From NCBI GenBank assembly GCA_002454015.1, contig DKIB01000097.1:4923-16002 (forward strand): a stretch of 11,080 nt of DNA, given 5' to 3'. Origin of the DNA: Proteobacteria bacterium UBA6729 (GTDB lineage Bacteria; Pseudomonadota; Gammaproteobacteria; Porifericomitales; Porifericomitaceae). The notes under the pieces are model-generated. The model had not been told where the DNA came from. It worked only from the letters and a program-made list of their open reading frames with translations, and did no database searches. Shown here in pieces: positions 1-5,370 of the stretch (its first letter is position 1; every line of letters starts with the position of its first letter). The position numbers and the translations under genes were made by a program.

Positions 1-75
1 ATGCCTGCACTTTTCAAGTCCCTGAATCCGTGTGCCCTCGCCCTGTATCGGGCCTCACACGATGATTCCCGTTGA
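1..75 (+). other. possible 3' end of an upstream gene
   Basis: Frame 1 is open from the window edge to a TGA at 73-75, giving at most 24 visible residues that I do not recognise. A strong GC-rich hairpin lies 13 nt after this stop, which would suit the end of a transcript. Nothing else supports coding, and so short an open stretch is easily chance. An E. coli-like priA start, which sits opposite rpmE in that species, was looked for on the minus strand and not seen. Confidence 0.2.
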
Positions 76-87
76 GACCGGGCGGGT

Positions 88-115
88 TCCGGGGGGCCTG
101 CGGGCCGCCCCCGGA
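88..115 (+). terminator. GC-rich hairpin, possible terminator without a T-tract
   Basis: Bases 88-94 pair with 109-115 (7 bp) and 95-98 pair with 103-106 (4 bp), leaving a 2-nt bulge at 107-108 and the 4-nt loop TGCG. The stem is almost all G-C. No T run follows on either strand, so it is not a classical intrinsic terminator. It may assist termination of an upstream gene ending near 75, or may be a structural palindrome. The rest of 116-244 shows no gene I can support. Confidence 0.3.
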
Positions 116-244
116 CACGGCTCAGAGCCCGCCCCCCACGGGTTTGCATGGACACGCCCATTCGGACTCCCCCTCAGGCTCACTATCGTTGGCAACAGCC
201 CTCCCCTGTGTCAGGCTCATTGTGTCATCGGACCCTGCTGTGCC

Positions 245-273
245 TTGCCGACCGGGACCGACTGCGCTATACT
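245..273 (+). promoter_or_regulatory. sigma70-type promoter of rpmE
   Basis: TTGCCG at 245-250 and TATACT at 268-273 are separated by 17 bp, the optimal spacing for the housekeeping sigma factor. Transcription would start near 280, giving a leader of about 47 nt before the rpmE start codon. Confidence 0.6.
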
Positions 274-326
274 CCCTTGGGGCATCGGTCATCGGGACCC
301 ACCACAGGGCAGGATCAACACACACT

Positions 327-536
327 ATGGAAACAAAGGCACATCCGGAGTGCCGGGAGGTACAGGTGCTTTGCAGTTGCGGGCACAAGTTCTCGGTTCG
401 CTCCGCCTACTCGCAGGAACAGCTGCATATAGAGGTTTGCTCGCATTGCCACCCCTTCTACACGGGTCAGCAGAAGATCATTGACACCGAGGGTCGGGTG
501 GAAAAGTTCCACCGCCGCTACGGCACCGGGAGCTGA
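327..536 (+). CDS. rpmE: 50S ribosomal protein L31, zinc-binding (type A)
   Basis: This 69-residue protein is L31 of the large ribosomal subunit, which helps form an intersubunit bridge. It has the zinc-site cysteines of the C+ form: C16 and C18 in the CSCG motif, and C38 and C41 in VCSHCHPFYTG. The family's end motif around GRVEKFHRRYG (56-66) is also present. E. coli L31 is about 70 residues, so the length fits. The reading frame is open upstream to 72, but the ATG at 327 gives a family-typical N-terminus and sits correctly downstream of the promoter at 245-273. An AGGA at 311-314 is a somewhat distant ribosome-binding site. The intact cysteines indicate the zinc-containing paralogue rather than the zinc-free, Zur-controlled form. 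The gene is probably monocistronic. A weak CCCC/GGGG hairpin (538-550) follows without a T run. Confidence 0.95.
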   Translation: METKAHPECREVQVLCSCGHKFSVRSAYSQEQLHIEVCSHCHPFYTGQQKIIDTEGRVEKFHRRYGTGS

Positions 537-581
537 ACCCCTGTCCGGGGGCAAAGGCAAGCCACTACCGGATGATCAGCG

Positions 582-606
582 GTTATCCACATTTTCTGTG
601 GATAAC
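582..606. promoter_or_regulatory. inverted pair of consensus DnaA boxes
   Basis: TTATCCACA (583-591) and TGTGGATAA (597-605) are both perfect 9-mer DnaA boxes in opposite orientation, 5 bp apart. The flanking G582/C606 extends the arms to 10 bp. In gammaproteobacteria this sequence binds the initiator DnaA. Two perfect boxes this close are unlikely by chance in GC-rich DNA. Confidence 0.75.
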
Positions 607-608
607 TC

Positions 609-617
609 TGTGGACAG
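609..617 (+). promoter_or_regulatory. third, degenerate DnaA-like box
   Basis: TGTGGACAG matches the TGTGGATAA consensus at 7 of 9 positions. It lies 3 bp after the perfect dyad in the same orientation as the second box. Its value comes from this position, since alone it would be weak. Confidence 0.4.
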
Positions 618-673
618 CCGTGTATGCGCAAGCCTTGAGCCAGCGTGGTTGCTGACTCTGCGGGGTCGCTGCC

Positions 674-740
674 AAAAAATCAGCAGTTTTGTTATTTTTT
701 GATTAGAATCAGTATGTTATAAGATTTTACTAATGTGTTT
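674..740. other. AT-rich block, candidate DNA-unwinding element
   Basis: Only 14 of 67 bases are G or C, in strong contrast to the GC-rich surroundings. It begins 57 bp after the third DnaA-like box. Inside it CAAAAAAT (673-680) and ATTTTTTG (694-701) form an inverted repeat with a 13-nt spacer. An AT-rich segment beside DnaA boxes is the standard arrangement of an unwinding element. The alternatives are an AT-rich promoter region or a weak AT-stem terminator. Confidence 0.45.
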
Positions 741-936
741 CCCGCAGATATTGCGATGTTCCCTTGTTTCCCCGGCCAGACCCATCCTTGTGCTGTGCAA
801 AACTCGCGACCTGCAGGGGCTGAGGGCCTGCGAGGGAAACTTTGATGGACTACCGGGTTACCAAAGCCCCTGATCCCGTACGGTAGCTGTCGCGCAGCCT
901 CGGGCTGCACGCAAGGCGGGAATCATCCGCTTGCAC

Positions 937-958
937 AGGCCGGATTCAGGCCGGATTC
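937..958. repeat. perfect 11-bp tandem repeat, two copies
   Basis: AGGCCGGATTC occurs at 937-947 and again at 948-958, followed by a further AG. The unit is about one helical turn, so two copies would present a bound protein on the same DNA face. It lies about 90 bp upstream of the cytochrome c4 gene. The function is unknown. Confidence 0.7.
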
Positions 959-1008
959 AGCCCCGGCGTTCCTCCCGCTCCAGGATGAACCCGGGGGGGG
1001 TCATCCCC

Positions 1009-1038
1009 TTGACCCGCCGATGCGCAACAGCGTATCAT
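1009..1038 (+). promoter_or_regulatory. promoter of cytochrome c4–dsbA
   Basis: TTGACC (1009-1014) and TATCAT (1033-1038) are spaced 18 bp apart. Initiation would fall about 7 nt after the -10 element, at or next to the ATG at 1045. The mRNA would then be leaderless or nearly so, which fits the absence of a Shine-Dalgarno sequence before that ATG. Confidence 0.45.
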
Positions 1039-1044
1039 GCGACG

Positions 1045-1653
1045 ATGAACGTTGTGCACCCAGCCCTGCCGATTCTGGCACTCGCGCTGGTCTCTTGGGC
1101 CGTGCAAGGTACTGATTCCGCCCAGGCCGGCAGGGAGAAAGCCGCCACCTGTAGTGCCTGCCACGGCCCGGACGGCAATAATCTGCAGGATATCTACCCG
1201 AAACTGGCCGGGCAGCATGCCCCCTATCTGGAGGCACAACTGCGAGCCTACCAGGCAGGCACGCGACAGAACGTATTGATGGCCCCCATGGCTGTATCAC
1301 TCTCCGCACAGGATATCGCAGATCTGGCGGCGTTCTACGCACAGCAGCCGCCACAGCCCGGCACCGCCACGGAGGAACTGGTGGAGCTGGGCAAGCGGGT
1401 CTATCGTGTGGGGAACTCAGACAGCGGGGTGCCTGCGTGCACGGCCTGCCATGGGCCGGGTGGCAGTGGCAATGTGCTGGCAGGATACCCGAAACTGGCC
1501 GGTCAGCACCCGGCTTACAATGTGACCCAACTCGAGGCCTATCGCACGGGAGAGCGGGTCAATGCGGTCATGCAGGCCATCGCTGCACGATTGAGTGATC
1601 CGGAGATCCGCGCGGTGGCGGACTATATACACGGACTGTACGAGACCCCATGA
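1045..1653 (+). CDS. di-haem cytochrome c4, periplasmic
   Basis: The 202-residue product is a class I di-haem c-type cytochrome that carries electrons in the periplasm, usually to a terminal oxidase. A hydrophobic signal segment covers residues 7-20, with likely cleavage after the AQA at 26-28. Two repeated domains follow. The first has haem site C36-S-A-C39-H40 and candidate axial methionines M79/M82. The second has C132-T-A-C135-H136 and M176. The repeated phrase YPKLAGQH (51-58, 148-155) shows the internal duplication typical of c4. Open frame extends to 931, but the ATG at 1045 puts the signal peptide at the N-terminus and follows the promoter at 1009-1038. The signal peptide lacks the usual N-terminal Lys/Arg, so the start keeps some doubt. 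The gene overlaps dsbA by 4 nt (ATGA), so the two are co-translated. Confidence 0.9.
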   Translation: MNVVHPALPILALALVSWAVQGTDSAQAGREKAATCSACHGPDGNNLQDIYPKLAGQHAPYLEAQLRAYQAGTRQNVLMAPMAVSLSAQDIADLAAFYAQQPPQPGTATEELVELGKRVYRVGNSDSGVPACTACHGPGGSGNVLAGYPKLAGQHPAYNVTQLEAYRTGERVNAVMQAIAARLSDPEIRAVADYIHGLYETP

Positions 1654-2276
1654 AGACAGTAGCCATGCTGGCTGTGCTCTGGGCACTGCCTGTTATAGTC
1701 CTCGCTCAGGATGGGTACACCCTCGTCAAAAAACCGGTGGTTCCGGAACTGGAGCCCGGGCAGGTGGAGGTCATTGAATTCTTCTGGTACGGCTGCGGGC
1801 ACTGCAACCGTTTTGAGCCCTACCTCAACAGCTGGCTGGAGCGTCTCCCGGAGCACGTGGTGTTCCGCCGGATGCCGGCCGTGCTGTCCGAAGGGTGGAT
1901 CCCCCATGGCATGGCCTACTTCGTATCTGCACAGCTGGACCGGCTGGATACATTGCACTCCCGGATGTTTGCGGAGATACACGATAGTCGCAAAGGCCTC
2001 AGCACCGAAAAGTCCTTGCGCAAATTCTATGCCGCCCACGGGGTGGACTCCAGCGCCTTCAAACGGAGCTATCACTCCGATGCAGTACAAGAGCAGCTTG
2101 AAGCCGCCGTGTTGCTGGGGAAACGACTGGGTATCACCGCCGTCCCCACGATGACCGTGAACGGCAAGTACCGGGTCTCGGCCCGCACCGCTGGCAGCGC
2201 GGAGGAGATACTGGACGTGGTGAACCGGCTGATCCGCAAGGAAGCTGCGCTATCCCGGCAGGACACCGAACAGTAG
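1650..2276 (+). CDS. dsbA: thiol:disulfide interchange protein DsbA
   Basis: This 208-residue periplasmic oxidoreductase introduces disulfide bonds into exported proteins and is normally re-oxidised by DsbB. A signal peptide occupies about residues 1-19 (cleavage probably after LA at 18-19). The thioredoxin fold then shows FFWYGCGHC with active-site C49-G-H-C52, and the cis-proline loop GITAVPT with P166. The CGHC dipeptide and the approximate length are typical of DsbA. The start ATG overlaps the cytochrome c4 stop. The cytochrome c4–DsbA pairing is a known gammaproteobacterial arrangement, for example in pseudomonads, from memory. It is plausible functionally because c-type haem attachment depends on periplasmic thiol chemistry. 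The stop codon lies only 3 bp from the 3' end of the convergent tRNA gene, with no room for a terminator between them. Confidence 0.93.
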   Translation: MKTVAMLAVLWALPVIVLAQDGYTLVKKPVVPELEPGQVEVIEFFWYGCGHCNRFEPYLNSWLERLPEHVVFRRMPAVLSEGWIPHGMAYFVSAQLDRLDTLHSRMFAEIHDSRKGLSTEKSLRKFYAAHGVDSSAFKRSYHSDAVQEQLEAAVLLGKRLGITAVPTMTVNGKYRVSARTAGSAEEILDVVNRLIRKEAALSRQDTEQ

Positions 2277-2279
2277 ATG

Positions 2280-2353
2280 CGCGCCCTAGAGGATTCGAAC
2301 CTCTGACCTTCGGCTTCGGAGGCCGACACTCTATTCCGCTGAGCTAAGGGCGC
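2280..2353 (-). tRNA. tRNA-Arg, anticodon CCG
   Basis: Read on the minus strand, the 7-bp acceptor stem GCGCCCT pairs with AGGGCGC (2281-2287 with 2347-2353). The D-arm begins at GCTCAGC. The anticodon stem TCGGC/GCCGA encloses the loop CTCCGAA with anticodon CCG, which reads CGG codons. The T-arm contains GGTTCGAATCC. The layout closely resembles E. coli tRNA-Arg(CCG). Base 2280 gives discriminator G. The next minus-strand bases are CAT, so CCA is not encoded and must be added by the CCA-adding enzyme. Confidence 0.96.
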
Positions 2354-2364
2354 CTGATAACGAC

Positions 2365-2394
2365 ATTCTACCGTGCCCGCACCTCCGTCGGCAA
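2365..2394 (-). promoter_or_regulatory. promoter of the tRNA-Arg gene
   Basis: On the minus strand TTGCCG (2394-2389) and TAGAAT (2370-2365) are 18 bp apart. They fit in the 49-nt gap between the gcvR-like stop and the tRNA. Start would be near 2358, leaving about a 5-nt 5' leader. The -35 hexamer is identical to that of rpmE. The tRNA could also be read through from the upstream ACT-domain gene. Confidence 0.5.
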
Positions 2395-2402
2395 TAGGGG
2401 CT

Positions 2403-2936
2403 TCAGGTCGGCTTGAACGGCTCAATGAATGCATCCAGATTCAACCGTTCACAGAATTCCATAAAGTCGCCACGCAACGTGGCTATGGACACATCCTCCG
2501 GGATATGCACCCCGGCCTGCAACGTAAATACACAGGTTCCGCCGGGGCTCTGCTGGGTATTGGAATACAACTCCCGGATGTACATCCGGTTGGCCCGGAT
2601 GAACCCCAGCACCTCATGCACAATCCCGGGACGGTCGGTAGCCACCACCTCTATGGTATAGGGCAGGCCGGATGTCGACTCACCCCCGGGGTCAATGCGG
2701 CGGGTCTGCACGGTCAGGTCCAAGCGTTGACCGATGCGGGGCAGCTGGTCCTCAAGCTTGGCAATCACATCCCAGCTGCCACTCAGCATCAGCATAATGC
2801 CGTAGGTGCCGGATCGGGAGAGCATACGCACAGCCTCCACATTACAGCCCAACTCCACAAGCGCACCATGCAGATTCTCCACATGAGCGGTAGAAGCCAC
2901 CCCGATAGCGGTAAGCGCAAGATGGCTCCCGCTCAT
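2403..2936 (-). CDS. gcvR: GcvR-type glycine cleavage system regulator (two ACT domains)
   Basis: The 177-residue protein has two ACT domains, roughly residues 6-75 and 92-165. The phrase MLSGSWDVIAKLEDQLP (about 49-65) closely matches the LSGSW segment of E. coli GcvR, and the C-terminal DAFIEPFKP matches pseudomonad GcvR proteins as I recall them. In E. coli, GcvR binds glycine and restrains the activator GcvA, and so controls glycine cleavage; it acts by protein contact rather than by binding DNA. The first ACT domain here lacks the usual DRPG turn, while the second keeps ATDRPGIVHEV. The ATG at 2936 is chosen because the promoter at 2969-2977 would start RNA near 2962, downstream of the alternative ATG at 2987. 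The gene is divergent from a serine-cycle operon that produces glycine from glyoxylate, so a link to glycine sensing is plausible but inferred. No gcvA is visible. Confidence 0.82.
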   Translation of the reverse strand: MSGSHLALTAIGVASTAHVENLHGALVELGCNVEAVRMLSRSGTYGIMLMLSGSWDVIAKLEDQLPRIGQRLDLTVQTRRIDPGGESTSGLPYTIEVVATDRPGIVHEVLGFIRANRMYIRELYSNTQQSPGGTCVFTLQAGVHIPEDVSIATLRGDFMEFCERLNLDAFIEPFKPT

Positions 2937-2968
2937 GTGCGTGTACCGTGACCCCGAGCCATGCGGGC

Positions 2969-2977
2969 AGTATAGCA
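2969..2977 (-). promoter_or_regulatory. extended -10 promoter of the GcvR-type gene
   Basis: The minus strand reads TGCTATACT from 2977 to 2969, an extended -10 element (TGn before TATACT). No good -35 lies 17 bp upstream, as is common for this promoter class. RNA would start near 2962, giving a leader of about 26 nt to the ATG at 2936. Confidence 0.5.
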
Positions 2978-3004
2978 CGCCCGCCAACCTGGCCTACGCA
3001 CTCC

Positions 3005-3015
3005 CCCACTGTGGG
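3005..3015. promoter_or_regulatory. short palindrome between divergent genes, candidate operator
   Basis: CCCAC-T-GTGGG is a perfect 11-bp palindrome located between the two divergent promoters. It touches a second small palindrome, GTATAC (3015-3020). Position makes it a candidate regulator site. The sequence matches no operator I can name. Confidence 0.25.
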
Positions 3016-3054
3016 TATACACGCAGCCGCACGGAGCCCTTGGCACATGGCTCC

Positions 3055-3083
3055 TTGTATCCGGCCCGGAATGATGCTACCCT
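3055..3083 (+). promoter_or_regulatory. candidate promoter of the serine-cycle operon
   Basis: TTGTAT (3055-3060) and TACCCT (3078-3083) are 17 bp apart, and a TG at 3075-3076 gives an extended -10. The match is weak, as expected for a promoter that needs an activator. Start would be near 3090, leaving an unusually long leader of about 140 nt before sgaA. A second, poorer -35-like TTGCAA lies at 3167-3172 without a good partner. Confidence 0.35.
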
Positions 3084-3108
3084 GCGTCCTCGTCAAGTAA
3101 CGATAAGC

Positions 3109-3153
3109 ATGTCCGGTACATGTTGGAGCAGTTCTGGACATCCCGCCTGCTGA
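3109..3153 (+). CDS. possible 14-residue leader peptide, Ser/Gly-rich
   Basis: An ATG at 3109 opens a 14-codon frame ending at TGA 3151-3153, inside the long leader of sgaA. The peptide MSGTCWSSSGHPAC contains four Ser, two Gly, two Cys and one Thr, with three serines in a row. The operon's first enzyme consumes serine and makes glycine, so the composition would suit ribosome-stalling attenuation. There is no strong Shine-Dalgarno before it, and I see no convincing terminator/antiterminator pair after it. It may be chance. Confidence 0.2.
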   Translation: MSGTCWSSSGHPAC

Positions 3154-3216
3154 AGATGTCACACACTTGCAATGAGGGTCATGTGATGTGGCAGGTTCAC
3201 AAGGCTGACGTGTTGT

Positions 3217-3222
3217 AAGGAG
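3217..3222 (+). promoter_or_regulatory. strong ribosome-binding site of sgaA
   Basis: AAGGAG lies 7 nt before the ATG at 3230. It is the best Shine-Dalgarno sequence in the window and fixes the sgaA start. The downstream genes have weaker sites or rely on translational coupling, which marks sgaA as the first gene of the operon. Confidence 0.8.
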
Positions 3223-3229
3223 AGTAATT

Positions 3230-4414
3230 ATGCCCGGGCGAAATTTTTTGTTTATACCAGGTCCGACCAACATCCCTGAGCGGGTGTCAAGCGCCATGCA
3301 TGTCGCACAGGAAGACATGCGTGCACTTGATTTTCCGGAGTTTACCCTGTCACTGTTCCGCGACTTGAAAAAAATCTTCAAGAGCAAGGACGGTCGGGCC
3401 TTTATCTTCCCCAGTTCAGGCACCGGGGCCTGGGAGGCCGCCGTCAGTAACACGCTGTCTCCAGGAGACAAGGTGTTGATGTCCGGCTTTGGTCACTTCA
3501 GCAACCTGTGGATAGACTTGTGTCAGCGCCATAATCTTGATGTAGAGGCGCTGACCGTACCATGGGGAGAAGGCGTGCCGGTTGACCAGTATGCCGAGAT
3601 ACTCAAGGCCGACAAGGCTCACGAAATCAAGGGGGTGTTTGCTACGCACAACGAGACGGCCACCGGAGTAACCAGCGATGTCGCTGCAGTGCGACGTGCC
3701 CTGGACGATGCCAATCATCCAGCCATGCTGTATGTGGACGGGATCAGTTCTATCGCCAGCATTGATTTTCGCATGGATGAATGGGGCGTTGACCTGACAG
3801 TAGGAGGATCGCAAAAGGGGCTTATGCTACCCACTGGACTGGGATTCGTGTGTGCCAGCCAGAAGGCGTTGCAGGCCATGCCGAATGCCAAACTGCCGCG
3901 CACCTTTTTCGCCTTTGAAGACATGATCAAAACCAATGACAACGGCTTTTTCCCCTATACGCCGGCTACCACACTGATGCGCGGCCTCCGTGCGGCCCTG
4001 GACATGCTGCTGGAGGAAGGACTGGAGAATGTCTACCAGCGCCATAACCGCATGGCTACGGCGGTACGCAAGGCAGTGGCAGCCTGGGGATTAACACCCA
4101 TAGCCGCAGAGCCCAAGTGGTATTCGGACACCGTCACGGCAATCCGCGTGCCGCAGGGATTTGACGGCAATGAGGTAGTGCGCCACGCCTACAAACATTA
4201 CAATCTGGCGCTCAGCGTCAGCCTCGGTGAAATCGCCGGTCAGGCGTTCCGTATCGGTCATCTGGGCGATCTGAATGAGCTGATGATCCTGACCTCCATC
4301 ACTGGTGCAGAGATGGCCATGAAGGGCATCGGCATCCCCGTGGAGCTGGGCAGTGGCGTCGCCGCTGCGCAGGAATATCTGTGCTCCACAGCCAAGGTGG
4401 TACGCGGGGCCTGA
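3230..4414 (+). CDS. sgaA: serine-glyoxylate aminotransferase
   Basis: This 394-residue PLP enzyme transfers the amino group of serine to glyoxylate, giving hydroxypyruvate and glycine. It belongs to the class V aminotransferases. The N-terminus NFLFIPGPTNIPE (5-17) and the cofactor pocket SSGTGAWEAA (62-71) are characteristic. The HNETATGV segment (140-147) and YVDGISSIAS (168-177, with the PLP-ring aspartate D170) follow. The Schiff-base lysine is K196 in GGSQKGLMLP. Known serine-cycle enzymes are about 400 residues, so it appears complete. In the serine cycle this step links glyoxylate regeneration to glycine supply and makes hydroxypyruvate for the reductase encoded downstream. It leads the operon and is followed 6 nt later by mclA. 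An alanine-glyoxylate aminotransferase is the closest alternative, but the gene context favours serine as amino donor. Confidence 0.94.
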   Translation: MPGRNFLFIPGPTNIPERVSSAMHVAQEDMRALDFPEFTLSLFRDLKKIFKSKDGRAFIFPSSGTGAWEAAVSNTLSPGDKVLMSGFGHFSNLWIDLCQRHNLDVEALTVPWGEGVPVDQYAEILKADKAHEIKGVFATHNETATGVTSDVAAVRRALDDANHPAMLYVDGISSIASIDFRMDEWGVDLTVGGSQKGLMLPTGLGFVCASQKALQAMPNAKLPRTFFAFEDMIKTNDNGFFPYTPATTLMRGLRAALDMLLEEGLENVYQRHNRMATAVRKAVAAWGLTPIAAEPKWYSDTVTAIRVPQGFDGNEVVRHAYKHYNLALSVSLGEIAGQAFRIGHLGDLNELMILTSITGAEMAMKGIGIPVELGSGVAAAQEYLCSTAKVVRGA

Positions 4415-4420
4415 AGCGCA

Positions 4421-5368
4421 ATGAGTCATACGCAGATCCCCGCGCCAAAGACTCGCCTGCAACGCAGTGAATTGGCGGTGCCGGCTGTCAATACGAGCAT
4501 GATCGAGACGGCCGCGAAGAGTGATGCGGACTACGTGTTTCTGGATCTGGAAGATGCCATCGCGCCAAACGACAAGGAACTCGCCCGCAAAAACGCCATC
4601 CAGGCTCTGCAGGACATTGACTGGTCGGGCAAGACCATCAGTATACGCATCAACGGCCTGGACACGCATTACATGTATCGTGATGTGGTTGAGGTTATGG
4701 AACAGGCCGGGGACCGGGTGGATACCCTGCTGGTGCCCAAGGTAGGGGTGCCTGCCGACCTGTATGTGGTGGATTGTCTGGTCAACCAGATCGAGGCAGC
4801 CCGCCAGTGGCAGCGCCCGGTCGGCCTGGAGGCGCTGATCGAAACAGCCCTCGGCATGGCCCATGTGGAGGCCATCGCTGGCTGTTGTCCCCGCCTGGAG
4901 GCCTTGCATTTTGGCGTGGCGGATTATGCCGCCAGCTGCAGGGCACGCACTGTCAATATCGGCGGCCTGAATCCGGACTATCCCGGGGATCAATGGCACG
5001 CCTCACTGCAACGCATGCTGGTAGCCTGTCGGGCCAGTGGCTTGCGTGCCATTGACGGTCCGTTCGGAGATATTGCAGACCCGGACGGCTATAGACAAGC
5101 GGCACTACGGGCGGCTGCCCTGGGATATGAAGGCAAGTGGGCCATACACCCCAGCCAAATCGCGCTCGCCAATGAACTCATGTCTCCACCATCGGCGGAG
5201 GTGGAGCGAGCCCAGCGTATTATTGCCGCCCTGGCAGAAGCCGCCCGCGAGGGACGCGGGGCTGCACAACTGGATGGGCGCATGATCGATGCCGCCTCGG
5301 AACGCATGGCACGCAACATCGTTCAGCAGGCCGAGTTGATCAACAACCGCACCACAGCAGGAGCCTGA
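4421..5368 (+). CDS. mclA: malyl-CoA lyase
   Basis: The 315-residue CitE-superfamily TIM-barrel enzyme cleaves (S)-malyl-CoA to acetyl-CoA and glyoxylate. It reads almost phrase for phrase like Methylobacterium MclA as I recall it: [10 protein letters not shown] (15-24), [11 protein letters not shown] (39-49), [15 protein letters not shown] (77-91), [11 protein letters not shown] (103-113), [13 protein letters not shown] (140-152), FGVADYAA (164-171), [14 protein letters not shown] (211-224) and [10 protein letters not shown] (238-247). The magnesium ligands are expected at E141 and D168. The segment between GGLNPDY and the conserved QRMLVACRA is shorter than I remember for Methylobacterium and Rhodobacter lyases. 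The ATG is 6 nt after the sgaA stop with a weak ribosome site, so translation is probably coupled. The two adjacent malate-CoA ligase genes supply its substrate. Confidence 0.94.
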   Translation: MSHTQIPAPKTRLQRSELAVPAVNTSMIETAAKSDADYVFLDLEDAIAPNDKELARKNAIQALQDIDWSGKTISIRINGLDTHYMYRDVVEVMEQAGDRVDTLLVPKVGVPADLYVVDCLVNQIEAARQWQRPVGLEALIETALGMAHVEAIAGCCPRLEALHFGVADYAASCRARTVNIGGLNPDYPGDQWHASLQRMLVACRASGLRAIDGPFGDIADPDGYRQAALRAAALGYEGKWAIHPSQIALANELMSPPSAEVERAQRIIAALAEAAREGRGAAQLDGRMIDAASERMARNIVQQAELINNRTTAGA

Positions 5369-5370
5369 AC

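Larger units (their letters stand above)
537..1044. other. 508-bp intergenic region, origin-like
   Basis: No gene is supported between rpmE and the cytochrome gene. Open frames here are short and resemble no family I know. The stretch holds, in order, a perfect DnaA-box dyad, a third DnaA-like box, an AT-rich block, a weak DnaA-like 9-mer (TGTGCAAAA, 794-802, 7 of 9 matches), an 8-bp inverted repeat with a 43-nt loop (814-821 with 865-872), an 11-bp tandem repeat, a run of eight G (993-1000) and the cytochrome promoter. The order of DnaA boxes followed by an AT-rich block is what a bacterial oriC looks like. dnaA, gidA/mnmG and dnaN are not in view. Confidence 0.6.

Noticed and set aside
72..326. 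Upstream extension of the rpmE reading frame to 72.
   Set aside because: The extra residues match nothing in L31, the promoter at 245-273 lies inside this stretch, and the ATG at 327 gives a family-length protein.
673..701. AT-only inverted repeat read as an intrinsic terminator for rpmE.
   Set aside because: The stem is A-T apart from one end pair, the loop is 13 nt and it lies 137 bp after the gene, so it is too weak for a terminator. It fits better as part of the AT-rich block.
2373..2951. Plus-strand open frame of 192 codons over the GcvR-type gene.
   Set aside because: The minus strand gives the two ACT domains with the LSGSW signature. The plus-strand product is unrecognisable and begins next to the tRNA promoter.
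3051..3222. Possible pairing of CTCCTTGTA (3051-3059) with the sgaA ribosome site (3214-3222), as an RNA switch.
   Set aside because: The upstream arm overlaps the predicted -35 element and would not be in the transcript. CTCCTT-like sequences also match any Shine-Dalgarno by chance.
4091..4999. Long minus-strand open frame (302 codons) opposite sgaA and mclA.
   Set aside because: It lies antisense to two clear enzymes, shows no recognisable motif, and is a by-product of GC-rich codon structure.
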